Shown: piece after piece, positions 7,558-16,498 of the stretch
Layout: every line of letters starts with the position of its first letter
Numbering within the stretch: the stretch's first letter is position 1
Source: Phycisphaerae bacterium
Lineage (GTDB): Bacteria; Planctomycetota; Phycisphaerae; UBA1845
Reading direction: 5' to 3'
Length of the DNA: 37,745 nucleotides
Assembly: GCA_020056715.1 (NCBI GenBank)
Contig: JAGVHG010000175.1
Coordinates: 1-37,745 of the forward strand
Notes under the pieces: model-generated
What the model saw: the letters and a program-made list of their open reading frames with translations, nothing else
Database searches by the model: none
Told to the model about the DNA's origin: nothing
Translations under genes and position numbers: made by a program

Positions 7558-8310
7558 TCACGCGCGTCGAGTCCAAGCTTCGCTAGCATACTTTTCGTGG
7601 AGCGCCGCGGCTGCGGTGAATTCCTCGTCTGACCATCCGCCGGGTCTACAAGGAACGCCTGAAATACGGGCGAAGGCCTCGACCATCGCGGATGGAACAT
7701 CTTGAATCGACTCGTCGAAGGGGCGATCGACGGCCGCACTCGGTTGCTGTGCATAACGATTAGCCAGCACGATCGAACCGTGTTGTAGGACGGCTGTGCG
7801 GGTTCGGCGTTGGGCGCTGCCGGCGATCTTGTCGCTACCCAAAAGAATGTCGTAGCAGTGCCGCCGCTCAAAGCAGAAGAACGGTCCCCTGGCCGCACCA
7901 GAATCATCGGACGTTCCACACCGCTTCGTTTGAAGCCCTAGCGATGTGAGAGCTTCGATTACCGCGTCATGCGCCAGCTCATAAAGCCGACTAGGTCCGT
8001 CGGCGAGCAGGGGATGGCCGACCGGCAGAGAAAGCGAGTAGGTCAATTCCAAGTCATGTAAAATCGCCCCTCCCCCCGTAAGACGTCGTACGACGGGAAG
8101 CTCTCCCGCGGGCGGGGATAGTGATTCATAGTCGGCGTAGTGTTGGAAGTAACCCAGCGAGATCGTCGGCGGATCCCATTGATAAAGCCGAAGTGTTGGC
8201 GGCGACTGCGAAGAGCCGACCAGTGTCATCAGCGCCTCGTCGCGAGCCATGTTGGTCAGCCCGTCGAGCGGAGGGTCGTTGAGAACCCGAAGTTTCCGCG
8301 GATCGTCCAT
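7558..8310 (-). CDS. lipM: LipM-like octanoyltransferase / lipoate-protein ligase family
   Basis: A 250-residue member of the biotin/lipoate A/B protein ligase family. Signature blocks are RRLTGGGAILHDLELTYS, a CF pair with Cys146, Lys161 in DKIAGSAQRR, and LQHGSIVL. A Cys shortly before the K-I-x-G-S-A-Q-R block is the pattern of LipM octanoyltransferases, which move octanoate from acyl carrier protein to GcvH through a Cys thioester; LplA ligases lack that Cys. The gene lies 13 bases after gcvPB on the same strand, fitting lipoylation of the glycine cleavage H protein, which is not in the window. LplA-type activity cannot be excluded. Confidence 0.8.
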   Translation of the reverse strand: MDDPRKLRVLNDPPLDGLTNMARDEALMTLVGSSQSPPTLRLYQWDPPTISLGYFQHYADYESLSPPAGELPVVRRLTGGGAILHDLELTYSLSLPVGHPLLADGPSRLYELAHDAVIEALTSLGLQTKRCGTSDDSGAARGPFFCFERRHCYDILLGSDKIAGSAQRRTRTAVLQHGSIVLANRYAQQPSAAVDRPFDESIQDVPSAMVEAFARISGVPCRPGGWSDEEFTAAAALHEKYASEAWTRRA

Positions 8311-8323
8311 CTCCGCCAGTGAA

Positions 8324-9835
8324 CTATCCCGCCCGCCAGCGGACGTTAGGTTTGCGGCTGGCGGCGACTTCGTCGAGCCGCCGAACCGGCGTGGTGTGCG
8401 GCGCGGACTTAACCACGGCGGGGTTCTGCTCCACCTCGTCGGCGATCGCCAGCATGACCTCGACGAAACGGTCCAAAGTGGCCAGTGATTCCGTCTCCGT
8501 CGGCTCGATCATTAAGCAGTGGTGGATTGGGAAGCTCATCGTCGGCGGATGGATGCCGTAGTCGATCAGCCGCTTGGCGAGGTCCAGTTCCGTCACGCCG
8601 CTGTCGCCGAACTGCGGCACCAGGATGAACTCGTGCGCGTGAGGAGGCGGGAAAGGCGTGGGGTAGCGGTCTTTCAACTTCGCGGCCAGGTAGTTCGCGG
8701 CCAGCACCGCCTTCTCGGAGACGTCGCGAAGTCCGTCGCACCCCAGGCTGCGAATATATGTATAGGCGCGGACGAGTATGCCGACCTGGCCGAAGAACGA
8801 ACGCACCTTGCCGATGCTCTGAGGGCGATCGTCGGACCAAGTATAGGTGCCGTCATCCTTGCGGATCACCTGTGGCACGGGAATAAACGGCCGCAAATGC
8901 TCGGCCACCGCGACTGGACCCGCGCCCGGACCGCCGCCGCCGTGCGGCGTGCTGAAGGTCTTGTGCGTGTTGTAGTGCATGCAATCGACGCCGAAGTCGC
9001 CCGGGCGAGTGATGCCCAGGATAGCGTTCATGTTGGCCCCGTCGAGGTAAAGCTGTGCGCCCTTGGCGTGCACGATCTCGGCGATGTCGGCGATTTGTTC
9101 GTCAAAGATGCCGACGGTGTTGGGGTTGGTGATCATCAGGGCGGCTGTGTCGTCATCGACCTTGCTGCGCAGGTCATCGAGATCGACGCGACCGTCAGAC
9201 TTGGCCTTGATTGACACCGACTGGCGACCGCAAATCGCGCAACTGGCGGGATTCGTCCCATGAGCCGTGTCCGGGGCGAGCACCTTGGTCCGGTTCTGGC
9301 CGCGGCTTTGGTGATAGGCGTTGATTATCATCAGCGCCGTCATCTCGCCGTGCGCCCCGGCCGCGGGTTGTAGCGTAACTTCCGCAAGACCGGCGATCTC
9401 CGCGAGGTCACACCGCAGGCGATACAACAACTCCAACAGCCCCTGCACGTCGGCATCGTCCTGGTAGGGATGCACATGGGCGAAACCGGGCATAAAGGCG
9501 ACGCGTTCATTGATCCGCGGATTGTACTTCATCGTGCAACTGCCCAGCGGGTAAAAGTTGCCGTCGATGCTGAAGCAGCGGTGGGCGAGGCGCTTGTAGT
9601 GACGGACGATATCCAACTCCCCGACTTCCGGCAGCGGCGGCGGCACATCGGCCAGCAGTTCCTTGGGGACGACGGCCTCGCGTCGCACTGTGGGCACGTC
9701 GGACTCAGGCAACGATGCGCCCCATAGGCCCGGCGAGCCGATTTCAAACAGAACCGGATGATCTCCTGAGCGAAGTGAAGGACCTAGCGGGGTGGTTTCT
9801 CTGCTTATCAAGGGCGAAGTCCTTAAGGTCGTCAT
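8324..9835 (-). CDS. gcvPB: Glycine dehydrogenase (decarboxylating) subunit 2
   Basis: C-terminal half of the split P-protein of the glycine cleavage system, a PLP enzyme that decarboxylates glycine and passes aminomethyl to lipoylated GcvH. The 503 residues carry the PLP-binding lysine (Lys292) in HYNTHKTFSTPHGGGGPGAG, and GAHGEMTALMIINAYH and the ANMNAILG loop, all standard. It follows gcvPA by 51 bases and precedes the LipM-like gene by 13, so the three form one operon read from about 11.2 kb. Bacteria with split GcvP need both halves as a heterotetramer. Confidence 0.95.
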   Translation of the reverse strand: MTTLRTSPLISRETTPLGPSLRSGDHPVLFEIGSPGLWGASLPESDVPTVRREAVVPKELLADVPPPLPEVGELDIVRHYKRLAHRCFSIDGNFYPLGSCTMKYNPRINERVAFMPGFAHVHPYQDDADVQGLLELLYRLRCDLAEIAGLAEVTLQPAAGAHGEMTALMIINAYHQSRGQNRTKVLAPDTAHGTNPASCAICGRQSVSIKAKSDGRVDLDDLRSKVDDDTAALMITNPNTVGIFDEQIADIAEIVHAKGAQLYLDGANMNAILGITRPGDFGVDCMHYNTHKTFSTPHGGGGPGAGPVAVAEHLRPFIPVPQVIRKDDGTYTWSDDRPQSIGKVRSFFGQVGILVRAYTYIRSLGCDGLRDVSEKAVLAANYLAAKLKDRYPTPFPPPHAHEFILVPQFGDSGVTELDLAKRLIDYGIHPPTMSFPIHHCLMIEPTETESLATLDRFVEVMLAIADEVEQNPAVVKSAPHTTPVRRLDEVAASRKPNVRWRAG

Positions 9836-9886
9836 AAGTTCTAGGGTTTCTTCTCTCCAGCCGCGAATCAGAGCCGCGTCCTTCTG

Positions 9887-11227
9887 TTACGCGGCATCCA
9901 GCGCAGACGCCAGATCGTCGATTTCTTTTTTTGTTCGCTTCTCAGTCACTGCGACCAGGAAACAATCTGCGTATCGTTCATCAAACCGACCGAGCGGCAC
10001 CCCCCCGAGGATGCCACGATCGCGACACCGGGCGAGGACCGCGTCTACTCCGCGAGAGGTTCGCACCAAGAATTCCTTGAAGAACGGTGCCTTCGGGAAA
10101 CGCAGTTCATATCCCTTTAATTTGGCGATCCGTTCCGCGGCGTAATGAGCCTTGTCGAAGCAACGCGAAGCAACCTCACCGATCCCATGTTTGCCCATGG
10201 CGGCCATGTAGATCGAAGCTCGAATGGCGAGCAATCCTTGGTTGGTGCAGATGTTGCTTGTGGCCCGCTCGCGTTTGATGTGCTGCTCGCGGGTTTGCAG
10301 CGCCAGGCAGAAGCCGCGGTCGCCGTTGAGGTCCGTGGTCATGCCCACCACTCGACCGGGCATTTTCCGCAAATACTTCTCCCGCGTCGCGAGCAAGCCC
10401 AAGTAGGGACCGCCGTACTGCAATGGGATTCCCAGGGCTTGCCCTTCACCGACGACGATATCGGCGTCGAACGCTCCCGGTGGTTTGAGGACTCCGCCGG
10501 CGATCGGGTCGGTCGATACGATGGCCAGCGCCCCGCACGCGTGAACGGGAGGGATGATGCGGTCGAGCCGCTCGATGCAACCGAAAAAATTGGGCGATTG
10601 AATGACCAATGCCGCCGTTGTGTCCGTCAATCGTTGTTTCAGCGATTCCTCATCCATCACGCCGTCCCGCACCGGAACCGTGAGGATTTCGACATCCTGC
10701 TGTTGCATATAGGCGGCGAGTGTGCGTTGGGTGTCGGGGTGAACCGTTTCGGCGACGAGAATTCGTCGTCGACCGGTGATCGCCGTGGCCATCAACACGG
10801 CCTCAGCCGCGGCGCTGGCAACTTCGTAGAGCGATGCGTTGGCGACCTCCATCCCGGTGAGCAGGCAGACCATCGTCTGGAACTCATAGAAAAGTTGCAG
10901 GATGCCCTGCGATGCCTCGGCCTGATAGGGCGTGTACGCCGTTAGGAATTCGCTTTGTGCCGCGAGGGCATCGACCAGCGTCGGAATGAAGTGGTCGTAC
11001 GCTCCACCGCCCAGGAAGCATACCTGTTCGGTGCAATCGCGATTGCGCGATGCGAGCTGATGCGTGTCTTCGAGCAACTCTAGCTCGCTAACGCCGCGGG
11101 GAATGTTGAGTTCTCCCTTGACGCGAAACCGTGGTGGAATGGGCGAAAAGAGATCGTCGACCGTGTCAACGCCGATCACCCCGAGCATGTCGTGAACCTG
11201 GGGGTCAGTGAGCTGGGTGTACCTCAT
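9887..11227 (-). CDS. gcvPA: Glycine dehydrogenase (decarboxylating) subunit 1
   Basis: N-terminal half of the split glycine dehydrogenase, 446 residues, the normal length. Characteristic segments include FLGGGAYDHFIPTLVDALA, TPYQAEASQGILQLFYEFQ and the GEGQALGIPLQYGGPYLG block. It lacks the PLP lysine, which is in GcvPB, as expected. First gene of the gcvPA-gcvPB-lipM operon; upstream lies a large imperfect inverted repeat (11244-11351) rather than an obvious glycine riboswitch. GcvT and GcvH are not present nearby. Confidence 0.95.
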   Translation of the reverse strand: MRYTQLTDPQVHDMLGVIGVDTVDDLFSPIPPRFRVKGELNIPRGVSELELLEDTHQLASRNRDCTEQVCFLGGGAYDHFIPTLVDALAAQSEFLTAYTPYQAEASQGILQLFYEFQTMVCLLTGMEVANASLYEVASAAAEAVLMATAITGRRRILVAETVHPDTQRTLAAYMQQQDVEILTVPVRDGVMDEESLKQRLTDTTAALVIQSPNFFGCIERLDRIIPPVHACGALAIVSTDPIAGGVLKPPGAFDADIVVGEGQALGIPLQYGGPYLGLLATREKYLRKMPGRVVGMTTDLNGDRGFCLALQTREQHIKRERATSNICTNQGLLAIRASIYMAAMGKHGIGEVASRCFDKAHYAAERIAKLKGYELRFPKAPFFKEFLVRTSRGVDAVLARCRDRGILGGVPLGRFDERYADCFLVAVTEKRTKKEIDDLASALDAA

Positions 11228-11243
11228 CGCATATCAACAAGTA

Positions 11244-11351
11244 GAGTTACGAGTTACCAATTACAAGTTACGAAAAATGGCAAGGCCGCTAGGAGGATAC
11301 GTCGCCCATTGCGCTTCGCGATTTGTAACTCGTAACTTGTAACTCGTAATT
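11244..11351. repeat. Imperfect long inverted repeat between yhaM and gcvPA
   Basis: Left arm (11244-11273) and right arm (11323-11351) are built from the phrase GTAACTCGTAACTTGTAACT and its complement, with several mismatches. The 50-base middle is unique. Each arm is itself internally repetitive (TCGTAA and TTGTAA units). It could fold as a long hairpin acting as a terminator of yhaM or a leader structure of gcvPA. The same TTCGTAATTC-type phrase recurs at 32390-32410, which points to a dispersed repeat family. Confidence 0.6.
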
Positions 11352-11361
11352 GCTTCATTTT

Positions 11362-12372
11362 CTATTGCCCGCTTTTTGGGGGCCGCGTTCCCATGATATC
11401 AGGCTTAAACACCTTCGTCTCCAACGCCCTGTTGAAGTTTGTCCAGGGGCTAACCGGGTCGCGGTCGTTCTCAATCTCGGCTAGGAACATGTGTACCTTG
11501 GCGTCTAGGTTATCGAGGTGATGAATGGCGACGGCCTCCGGAACGGCGGGCAGCTTGGGGCTGCCGAATTCGTACTTCCCGTGATGGCTGAGGATGATGT
11601 GCTCCAGCACCCAGCGAAGCCGATCGGGGAACGGTCGTCCGGTGCGCTTCGCCGCCGCTTCGGCCTTCTTCTCGATCCATATCACGGCCTGCGTGATATG
11701 GCCCAACAGTTGTCCGTCGTCGGTGTAGCCGATCGCCGTTTCGTAACTCAGCTCCGTGGATTTCCCGATATCGTGTAGAAACATGCCCGTTAGCACCAGA
11801 TCGAGGCTCAGCTTGGGATAGTGGGGGATCACCACGAGAGCGATCTCCAGCAGCGAAAGCGTGTGCTCCAATAGTCCGCCGATGTAGGCGTGGTGCAGGG
11901 TGGCCGCCGCCGGCGCTTTGCGGAAGCGGGTCATTAATTCTTCGTCGATGATGAACTCGTGAATCAAAGCGGCGAGGTCGGGATGTTTGACCCCGCGAAC
12001 GATCTGCAGCAGGCGCATCCACATCTTGTTGATGTCGTTCTTGGTGACGGGGAGGAAGTCGGCGAATTCAAACGATCCCGGCTCGGCCGGGCGGACGGCG
12101 TCGATGATGAACTGCATATTGCCCTTGTAGTTCTCCGTGCGCCCTTTGAAACGCATGAAGCCCCCCTCGGGCATGCCCTGGAACATCTCCTCGGTCGCTT
12201 GCCATGCACGGGCGACGAGCTGCCCGGTCCGATCCATCAGTACGGCGTGGATGTAGAGGCCGCCTTGGGTCGTTGTGCGCAGATCCTTGGAGCGGATGAG
12301 AAAGACCTCATCCTCGATCCGCTCACCGGCTTTCAGTTCTGAAACAAAGCGCCGCACCGTCGTCGTCCCCAT
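11362..12372 (-). CDS. yhaM: YhaM-like 3'-5' exoribonuclease (OB fold + HD domain)
   Basis: A 336-residue protein. Residues about 10-95 form an OB-fold nucleic-acid-binding domain (GLYIHAVLMDRTGQLVARAW; FMRFKGRTENYKGNMQ). Residues about 155-310 form an HD hydrolase domain with LLEHT, the HD pair in FLHDIGK, GH in LLGHI, and a final HHLDNLDAK. This is the architecture of YhaM, a metal-dependent exonuclease that trims RNA and single-stranded DNA from the 3' end. Length and domain order fit. It ends upstream of gcvPA with a 134-base repeat-rich spacer, so it probably has its own transcript or reads through weakly. Confidence 0.88.
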   Translation of the reverse strand: MGTTTVRRFVSELKAGERIEDEVFLIRSKDLRTTTQGGLYIHAVLMDRTGQLVARAWQATEEMFQGMPEGGFMRFKGRTENYKGNMQFIIDAVRPAEPGSFEFADFLPVTKNDINKMWMRLLQIVRGVKHPDLAALIHEFIIDEELMTRFRKAPAAATLHHAYIGGLLEHTLSLLEIALVVIPHYPKLSLDLVLTGMFLHDIGKSTELSYETAIGYTDDGQLLGHITQAVIWIEKKAEAAAKRTGRPFPDRLRWVLEHIILSHHGKYEFGSPKLPAVPEAVAIHHLDNLDAKVHMFLAEIENDRDPVSPWTNFNRALETKVFKPDIMGTRPPKSGQ

Positions 12373-12537
12373 CCTGTTCGCAGTTCAGAACCGACGTACA
12401 GAGTCCCCGTCAGGTCGCCGCGGAGGAACGGGTCCAAATCGTATTGTTCCTGGCGGCGTCACTGATGAATAGGGTACGGCGGGTTCGCGGAATGAGCAAG
12501 GCGGCAGCCGCTTGTGGCCGTCGAATCAGAACTACGC

Positions 12538-12590
12538 CCGCAAGGAGTTGAGCGACGAATCGCGTTCCCAACTCCGAGAACGGCTTGCGG
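12538..12590. repeat. Compound inverted repeat, possible structured RNA
   Basis: Outer arms CCGCAAG (12538-12544) and CTTGCGG (12584-12590) enclose inner arms GAGTTG (12545-12550) and CAACTC (12569-12574), leaving a 9-base bulge on the right side. Thirteen paired bases in total. No poly-T follows on the plus strand, so it is not a simple terminator. Could be an RNA element or a relic. Confidence 0.35.
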
Positions 12591-13044
12591 ACAAGACAAG
12601 ATGCTACGATCCCACATGCCTGCATTCGTGCGGATACGGGTCACCCCGAGCGTCAACGGAGGTCGAACGACTCGATAGTGATGAGCTACGCGAGTCCGCT
12701 AAAACATCCCCACCCAGGGATTGGCTCTTACTGCGATTATGGGATCAAAACCCGTGCTCAGACGTCTTTCGCGGCGGATTGCTACCGTTCTTGACTTGCC
12801 CGGGCCTTTCCGCTACAAGGGAGGTGAACTCCAGGGACCGGTAGTTGGACGGGACTGAATCGCTGGGGTAGGCTCAGGATTATCGCTCGGCGGCGGCGTA
12901 AGTATCACGTGCCGAACGTTGTTTCCCGGAAGACGTACTGGGCCGAAGGTTGGCTATTTTCGCGATGCACCTGATGCAAGAGATGAGTGTCTTTCACGGC
13001 GGTGAATCCCGAACACTTCGATCCGCTCGTCCGTGATAGACATA

Positions 13045-13053
13045 TGGTATACT
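13045..13053 (+). promoter_or_regulatory. Extended -10 promoter before rpsA
   Basis: TGGTATACT at 13045-13053 is an extended -10 element (TG-n-TATACT) lying 40 bases before the rpsA start codon. The -35 region is poor, as is common for extended -10 promoters. Confidence 0.45.
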
Positions 13054-13093
13054 TAGCAACTCGGGACGACCCCAAAGAAGAGCTTTAGCATAC

Positions 13094-14614
13094 ATGAACG
13101 AGTTTTCCTCCGAATCTACCTGGCCGACTGACGCCGCGATGAACGAGGCCCATTCCTCGCCGATGCCGTCGATGGCGGATATTGATCGCGAAGTCGCGGA
13201 TGCGATGGCGGCAATGGCCCCGTCGGACCTGACCGAACTCGGCGGAGGGGTAGGCGAAAGTGGGTCGGTCGAGGCCGGGAAAGAGTTAATCGGCACGGTC
13301 ACCGGCGTGACCGGCGACGACGTGTTTTTGCAATTCGGGGTCAAGACGCAGGGCGTCCTTCCGCGGATCCAATTTGGCAAGAAGGAAGTCCTGGAAGTCG
13401 GTCGCCGCGTCGACGTGGTAGTCGATCGGTTCGACGAAGGCTCCGGCCTGCTCATCGTCAGCCGTAAAGGCGCGTTACAGCGAGCGACTTGGACGAACCT
13501 CACCAAAGGAATGATCGTCGAAGGCAAAGTCACCGGGGTTATCAAGGGCGGCTTGGAGATCGACCTCAAAGGCATCCGCGCCTTCATGCCCGGCTCCCAG
13601 GCCGACGTCGTCCCAATGAAAGATGTTTCTCTGCTCCTCAACCAGATGGTTCGTTGCGAGGTGATGGAGCTGGATCGCCGTAATAAGAACGTTTTGCTCA
13701 GCCGGCGAAAGGTGCAGGAGCGAGAGCTGGCCGAGACCCGCGAAAAGCTCCGCGCCGAGCTTGCCGTGGGACAGTTGCGACCCGGCGTCGTGCGCAGCAT
13801 TACAGACTTCGGCGCCTTCGTGGACTTGGGCGGGGTCGACGGCCTCCTTCATATCCGCGACCTGAGTTGGGGTACGGTGGAGAAGGTGACCGATGTGCTC
13901 AAGCCGGGCCAACACGTCGAAGTGATGATTCTCAAGATCGACACCAATCGCGATCGCATTTCGCTAGGCCTCAAGCAGGCTCTCCCCGACCCTTGGGTAC
14001 ACGTGCCGGAAAAATACCCCGTTGGGACACCTTTGAAGGTCCGCGTGGTTCGGCTGGCCGACTTCGGCGCATTCGCCGAATTGGAGCCGGGCGTCGAGGG
14101 GCTGATCCCCATCAGCGAAATGGGCTGGTCGCGGGTGAAACAATCCTCCGACGCGGCCTCGCCGGGTAGTGTCGTGGACTGTGTGGTGATTCGCGTCGAA
14201 GCCGATCAACACCGCATCGCCTTGAGCATGAAGCAGGCCCAGGCCGACCCTTGGGCGGGCGTGTTCGAGGGCTTCCCCATTCACTCGCTTGTGCATGGTA
14301 AGGTCACCCGCCTCGCTGACTTCGGCGCGTTCGTGGAAATCGCCCCCGGCGTCGAGGGGCTGGTTCACATTTCCGAACTCTCCGACCACCGGGTGAAATC
14401 ATGCTCCGAGGTCGTTCAGCCAGGCCAAGAGATCGAGATGCGCGTCCTCGGAGTGGACAAAGACAACCGGCGTATTTCGCTCTCCATCAAGGCCGTCAAA
14501 GCTCCGGAATCCGCGGAAGCCGCAGCCGCCGCAGGCCCCGCAGAGCCTGCGAAGGTAGCCAAGAAACGAAAGAAACCCCTCCGCGGCGGCCTCGCCAGTC
14601 ACTTCGAGTGGTAG
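13094..14614 (+). CDS. rpsA: 30S ribosomal protein S1 (five S1 domains)
   Basis: A 506-residue RNA-binding protein with five S1 OB-fold domains at about residues 64-126, 139-205, 226-294, 311-380 and 398-468. The later domains carry classic S1 signatures ([43 protein letters not shown]). S1 binds mRNA leaders and helps load them on the 30S subunit. The N-terminal 60 residues are acidic and probably disordered; the C-terminus is an Ala-rich then Lys-rich tail ending [10 protein letters not shown]. coli S1 has six domains; five-domain and shorter versions occur in other phyla. A paralogous non-ribosomal S1 protein is possible. Confidence 0.88.
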   Translation: MNEFSSESTWPTDAAMNEAHSSPMPSMADIDREVADAMAAMAPSDLTELGGGVGESGSVEAGKELIGTVTGVTGDDVFLQFGVKTQGVLPRIQFGKKEVLEVGRRVDVVVDRFDEGSGLLIVSRKGALQRATWTNLTKGMIVEGKVTGVIKGGLEIDLKGIRAFMPGSQADVVPMKDVSLLLNQMVRCEVMELDRRNKNVLLSRRKVQERELAETREKLRAELAVGQLRPGVVRSITDFGAFVDLGGVDGLLHIRDLSWGTVEKVTDVLKPGQHVEVMILKIDTNRDRISLGLKQALPDPWVHVPEKYPVGTPLKVRVVRLADFGAFAELEPGVEGLIPISEMGWSRVKQSSDAASPGSVVDCVVIRVEADQHRIALSMKQAQADPWAGVFEGFPIHSLVHGKVTRLADFGAFVEIAPGVEGLVHISELSDHRVKSCSEVVQPGQEIEMRVLGVDKDNRRISLSIKAVKAPESAEAAAAAGPAEPAKVAKKRKKPLRGGLASHFEW

Positions 14615-14692
14615 CCCTTCTTGCTTCGTCCACACTGGCGATTCCACTGAATTTCGATAAGGTTCCGTCTACGACTGACTGTGGGGCCTGGG

Positions 14693-15160
14693 ATGAAGTT
14701 CGGACTCGTTGACAGTATCGTCGAGTTGACCCGCGGCGAGCGGATTGTCGCGGTCAAGGCCGTCTCTCTGGCCGAGGAGTACCTCGCCGACCATTTCCCG
14801 ACCTTCCCCGTACTTCCCGGCGTGCTGATGCTGGAAGCGCTGGTGGAGTCGGCCGCTTGGCTCGTCCGCGACGCCCAAGACTTCACCCCAAGCCTCGTCT
14901 TGCTTCACAACGCAAGGAATGTAACATACAGGAGCTTTGTCAAGCCGGGCAATCTGCTCCGGATGGAAGTCACCTGCCGCCGATTGGCGTTAGGCGACAG
15001 CGACTTCGATGGGATTGGGTATTGTAACCAAACGGAGGTGGTCAAGGCGCGGTTCGGCCTGAAGCACTTTTCGCTCCAGGATCGAGAACCGTCGCTGGCC
15101 CACCTCGATCGGCGGATTATCGACGACGCGCGTACACGGTTCGCGTTCTTGTGCCGATAA
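14693..15160 (+). CDS. FabZ-like beta-hydroxyacyl-ACP dehydratase (1)
   Basis: A 155-residue hot-dog-fold dehydratase/thioesterase-like protein. His34 in HFPTFPVLPGV and Glu48 in LMLEALVES are spaced 14 apart, exactly as the catalytic pair His49/Glu63 of E. coli FabZ, so it should dehydrate beta-hydroxyacyl-ACP. The C-terminal part after residue 125 (SLAHLDRRIIDDARTRFAFLC) departs from FabZ. A GTG at 14681 is in frame, but the ATG at 14693 aligns with the second dehydratase at 17383. It is followed by an acyl carrier protein 65 bases downstream, and its partners (second dehydratase and two ketosynthases) lie beyond an inserted block. Confidence 0.85.
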   Translation: MKFGLVDSIVELTRGERIVAVKAVSLAEEYLADHFPTFPVLPGVLMLEALVESAAWLVRDAQDFTPSLVLLHNARNVTYRSFVKPGNLLRMEVTCRRLALGDSDFDGIGYCNQTEVVKARFGLKHFSLQDREPSLAHLDRRIIDDARTRFAFLCR

Positions 15161-15225
15161 ACGGCTAAGTCGAATTGCCTGTATGGCGGCGGATCTCAAA
15201 GGCGATTGACGGAGGTACGAGCAGC

Positions 15226-15618
15226 ATGGCGGCAAGCGGAGATGATGTCTTTAGTAAGGTTCAGAGCGTTTTAACCGACGCCTTGGGCGTCGATGCGGAG
15301 GAAGTCTCGCCGGAAAAGACTCTCCAGGGCGACTTGGGCGCCGAGAGCATCGACTTTCTGGACATCGTCTTCCGGCTGGAGAAGGCGTTCTCGATCAAGA
15401 TTCCCAAGGGCGAATTGTTTCCCGACGACATCCTCAACAATCCGGATTACGTCGAGGGGGACCGACTAACCCGGTCGGGCTTGGAACGACTCAAGACGGC
15501 CATGCCCCACGCGGATTTCTCGAAGTTCGAGAGCGCGCCCTACGTCTCCACCATGCCGGAGTTGTTCACCGTCGGGACGATCGTCAAATACGTCGAGAAC
15601 AAGCTCCGCGCGGCGTAG
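15226..15618 (+). CDS. Acyl carrier protein
   Basis: A 130-residue acyl carrier protein, longer than the usual 75-80. The phosphopantetheine site is Ser41 in DLGAESIDFLDIVFRLEKAF, where E-S-I-D replaces the common D-S-L-D. GGAGG at 15211-15215 sits 10 bases before the ATG at 15226, so an upstream in-frame start is rejected. The extra C-terminal segment (about residues 60-130) contains a long insertion before the final helix (TVGTIVKYVENKL), a layout seen in ACPs dedicated to special lipids or polyketides. It should tether chains built by the ketosynthase pair at 17.9-20.5 kb. Confidence 0.9.
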   Translation: MAASGDDVFSKVQSVLTDALGVDAEEVSPEKTLQGDLGAESIDFLDIVFRLEKAFSIKIPKGELFPDDILNNPDYVEGDRLTRSGLERLKTAMPHADFSKFESAPYVSTMPELFTVGTIVKYVENKLRAA

Positions 15619-15647
15619 CGCTACGTCAATGTACAAGTGAGTGGGTG

Positions 15648-15674
15648 GCATGGCCAAGCGAAGCGCCGCCATGC
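15648..15674. terminator. Hairpin after the acyl carrier protein gene
   Basis: GCATGGC (15648-15654) and GCCATGC (15668-15674) form a 7-base stem with a 13-base loop that can pair further (AAGCGAAGC region). No U-tract follows, so termination is uncertain. It resembles short GGCATGGC-type hairpins I associate with planctomycete intergenic DNA, and it marks the boundary of the inserted gene block. Confidence 0.4.
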
Positions 15675-15733
15675 TCTTGCCCGGCGCGCCGCTTTCCGAT
15701 AGAATAGCGGATGTCTTGTGATAGGATCATTTA

Positions 15734-16423
15734 GTGGTTCTCCTTGCCGATCTCACACCGCTGCGCACCGTCGCGGACATCATCGAGGCCGCAAGGGTTG
15801 TGGGTCACGATGCGTGGAACGGAGAGGTTTATTCGAGTAGCAATTGCATGGCATCAACCGGCGACTCCAGCCTTTCCCAAGACGTTCTAGACCTCTTTTG
15901 TATGCTGCGGGATCGGGGTGTGCCGTATGTCCTCGTCGGTGGCGTGGCGCTCCTTAAGTACGTCGATGGCCGAAACACGCAGGATATTGATTTTTTGTTC
16001 TCGCCCCACGCGATGGCGCAGATACCCGAACTAGTGGTGTCGCACCGCGAGCAGGATGTCGCCCGAGCGCAGTTCCGCAGCATCCGCGTCGACCTCCTGC
16101 TCACGGCCGATCCGGTCTTCAAGCTCGTCCACGATGACTACGCGACGACGCATCCGTTTCAGGAGGTCGCGGTCCGCTGTGCCTCAATTGAGGGTCTTCT
16201 CATTCTTAAGCTCTACGCGCTTCCCTCGCTGTATCGCCAAGGCGATACGCAGCGCATCGCGCTCTACGAAACGGACATCTTGATGCTAATGGATCGATAT
16301 CGCCCGGCCATGGAACCGATCCTTGCTACCCTCGCACCCTATGTTGAGGAGGGCGCGCTCAACGGACTACGTAACATCCTCGCTGACATCGACCGCCGCA
16401 TTGCGCGAATGCACCAGGCATGA
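15734..16423 (+). CDS. AbiEii/DUF6036-like nucleotidyltransferase-fold protein
   Basis: A 229-residue protein with the minimal nucleotidyltransferase signature: Gly69-Gly70 in YVLVGGVALLKYVDG and Asp84-Ile-Asp86 in TQDIDFLF, plus a later acidic residue in RVDLLLTADPVF. The rest of the fold (VRCASIEGLLILKLYAL and DILMLMDRYRP) is typical of AbiEii-like and DUF6036-like proteins, some of which are toxins of type IV systems or resistance modifiers. The GTG at 15734 has AGGA 7 bases upstream; an alternative ATG at 15849 aligns better with the conserved core and would give 191 residues. No recognisable AbiEi-type antitoxin precedes it. It opens a four-gene block placed inside the ketosynthase operon. 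Confidence 0.7.
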   Translation: MVLLADLTPLRTVADIIEAARVVGHDAWNGEVYSSSNCMASTGDSSLSQDVLDLFCMLRDRGVPYVLVGGVALLKYVDGRNTQDIDFLFSPHAMAQIPELVVSHREQDVARAQFRSIRVDLLLTADPVFKLVHDDYATTHPFQEVAVRCASIEGLLILKLYALPSLYRQGDTQRIALYETDILMLMDRYRPAMEPILATLAPYVEEGALNGLRNILADIDRRIARMHQA

Positions 16424-16498
16424 GTCGGCGCCGGGTGGCACGGTCTACGCCGCATGTGTACATTCGACGACCGCTACGACGATTGTTACACTTTCGGC

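Larger units (their letters stand above)
12373..13093. other. 721-base intergenic region, no convincing gene
   Basis: No open frame here looks coding: the longest plus-strand one (12512-12844) has biased, low-complexity composition and no ribosome binding site. Two things stand out: a complex inverted repeat at 12538-12590 and an extended -10 promoter (13045-13053) before rpsA. I see no match to tmRNA, RNase P RNA or SRP RNA core motifs. Confidence 0.5.

Noticed and set aside
11228-11361. Possible glycine riboswitch before gcvPA
   Set aside because: The spacer is dominated by an inverted repeat and shows none of the conserved glycine-riboswitch core that I could recognise.
12512-12844. 110-residue plus-strand frame
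   Set aside because: No ribosome binding site, no domain, composition of non-coding GC-rich sequence, and it spans an inverted repeat.
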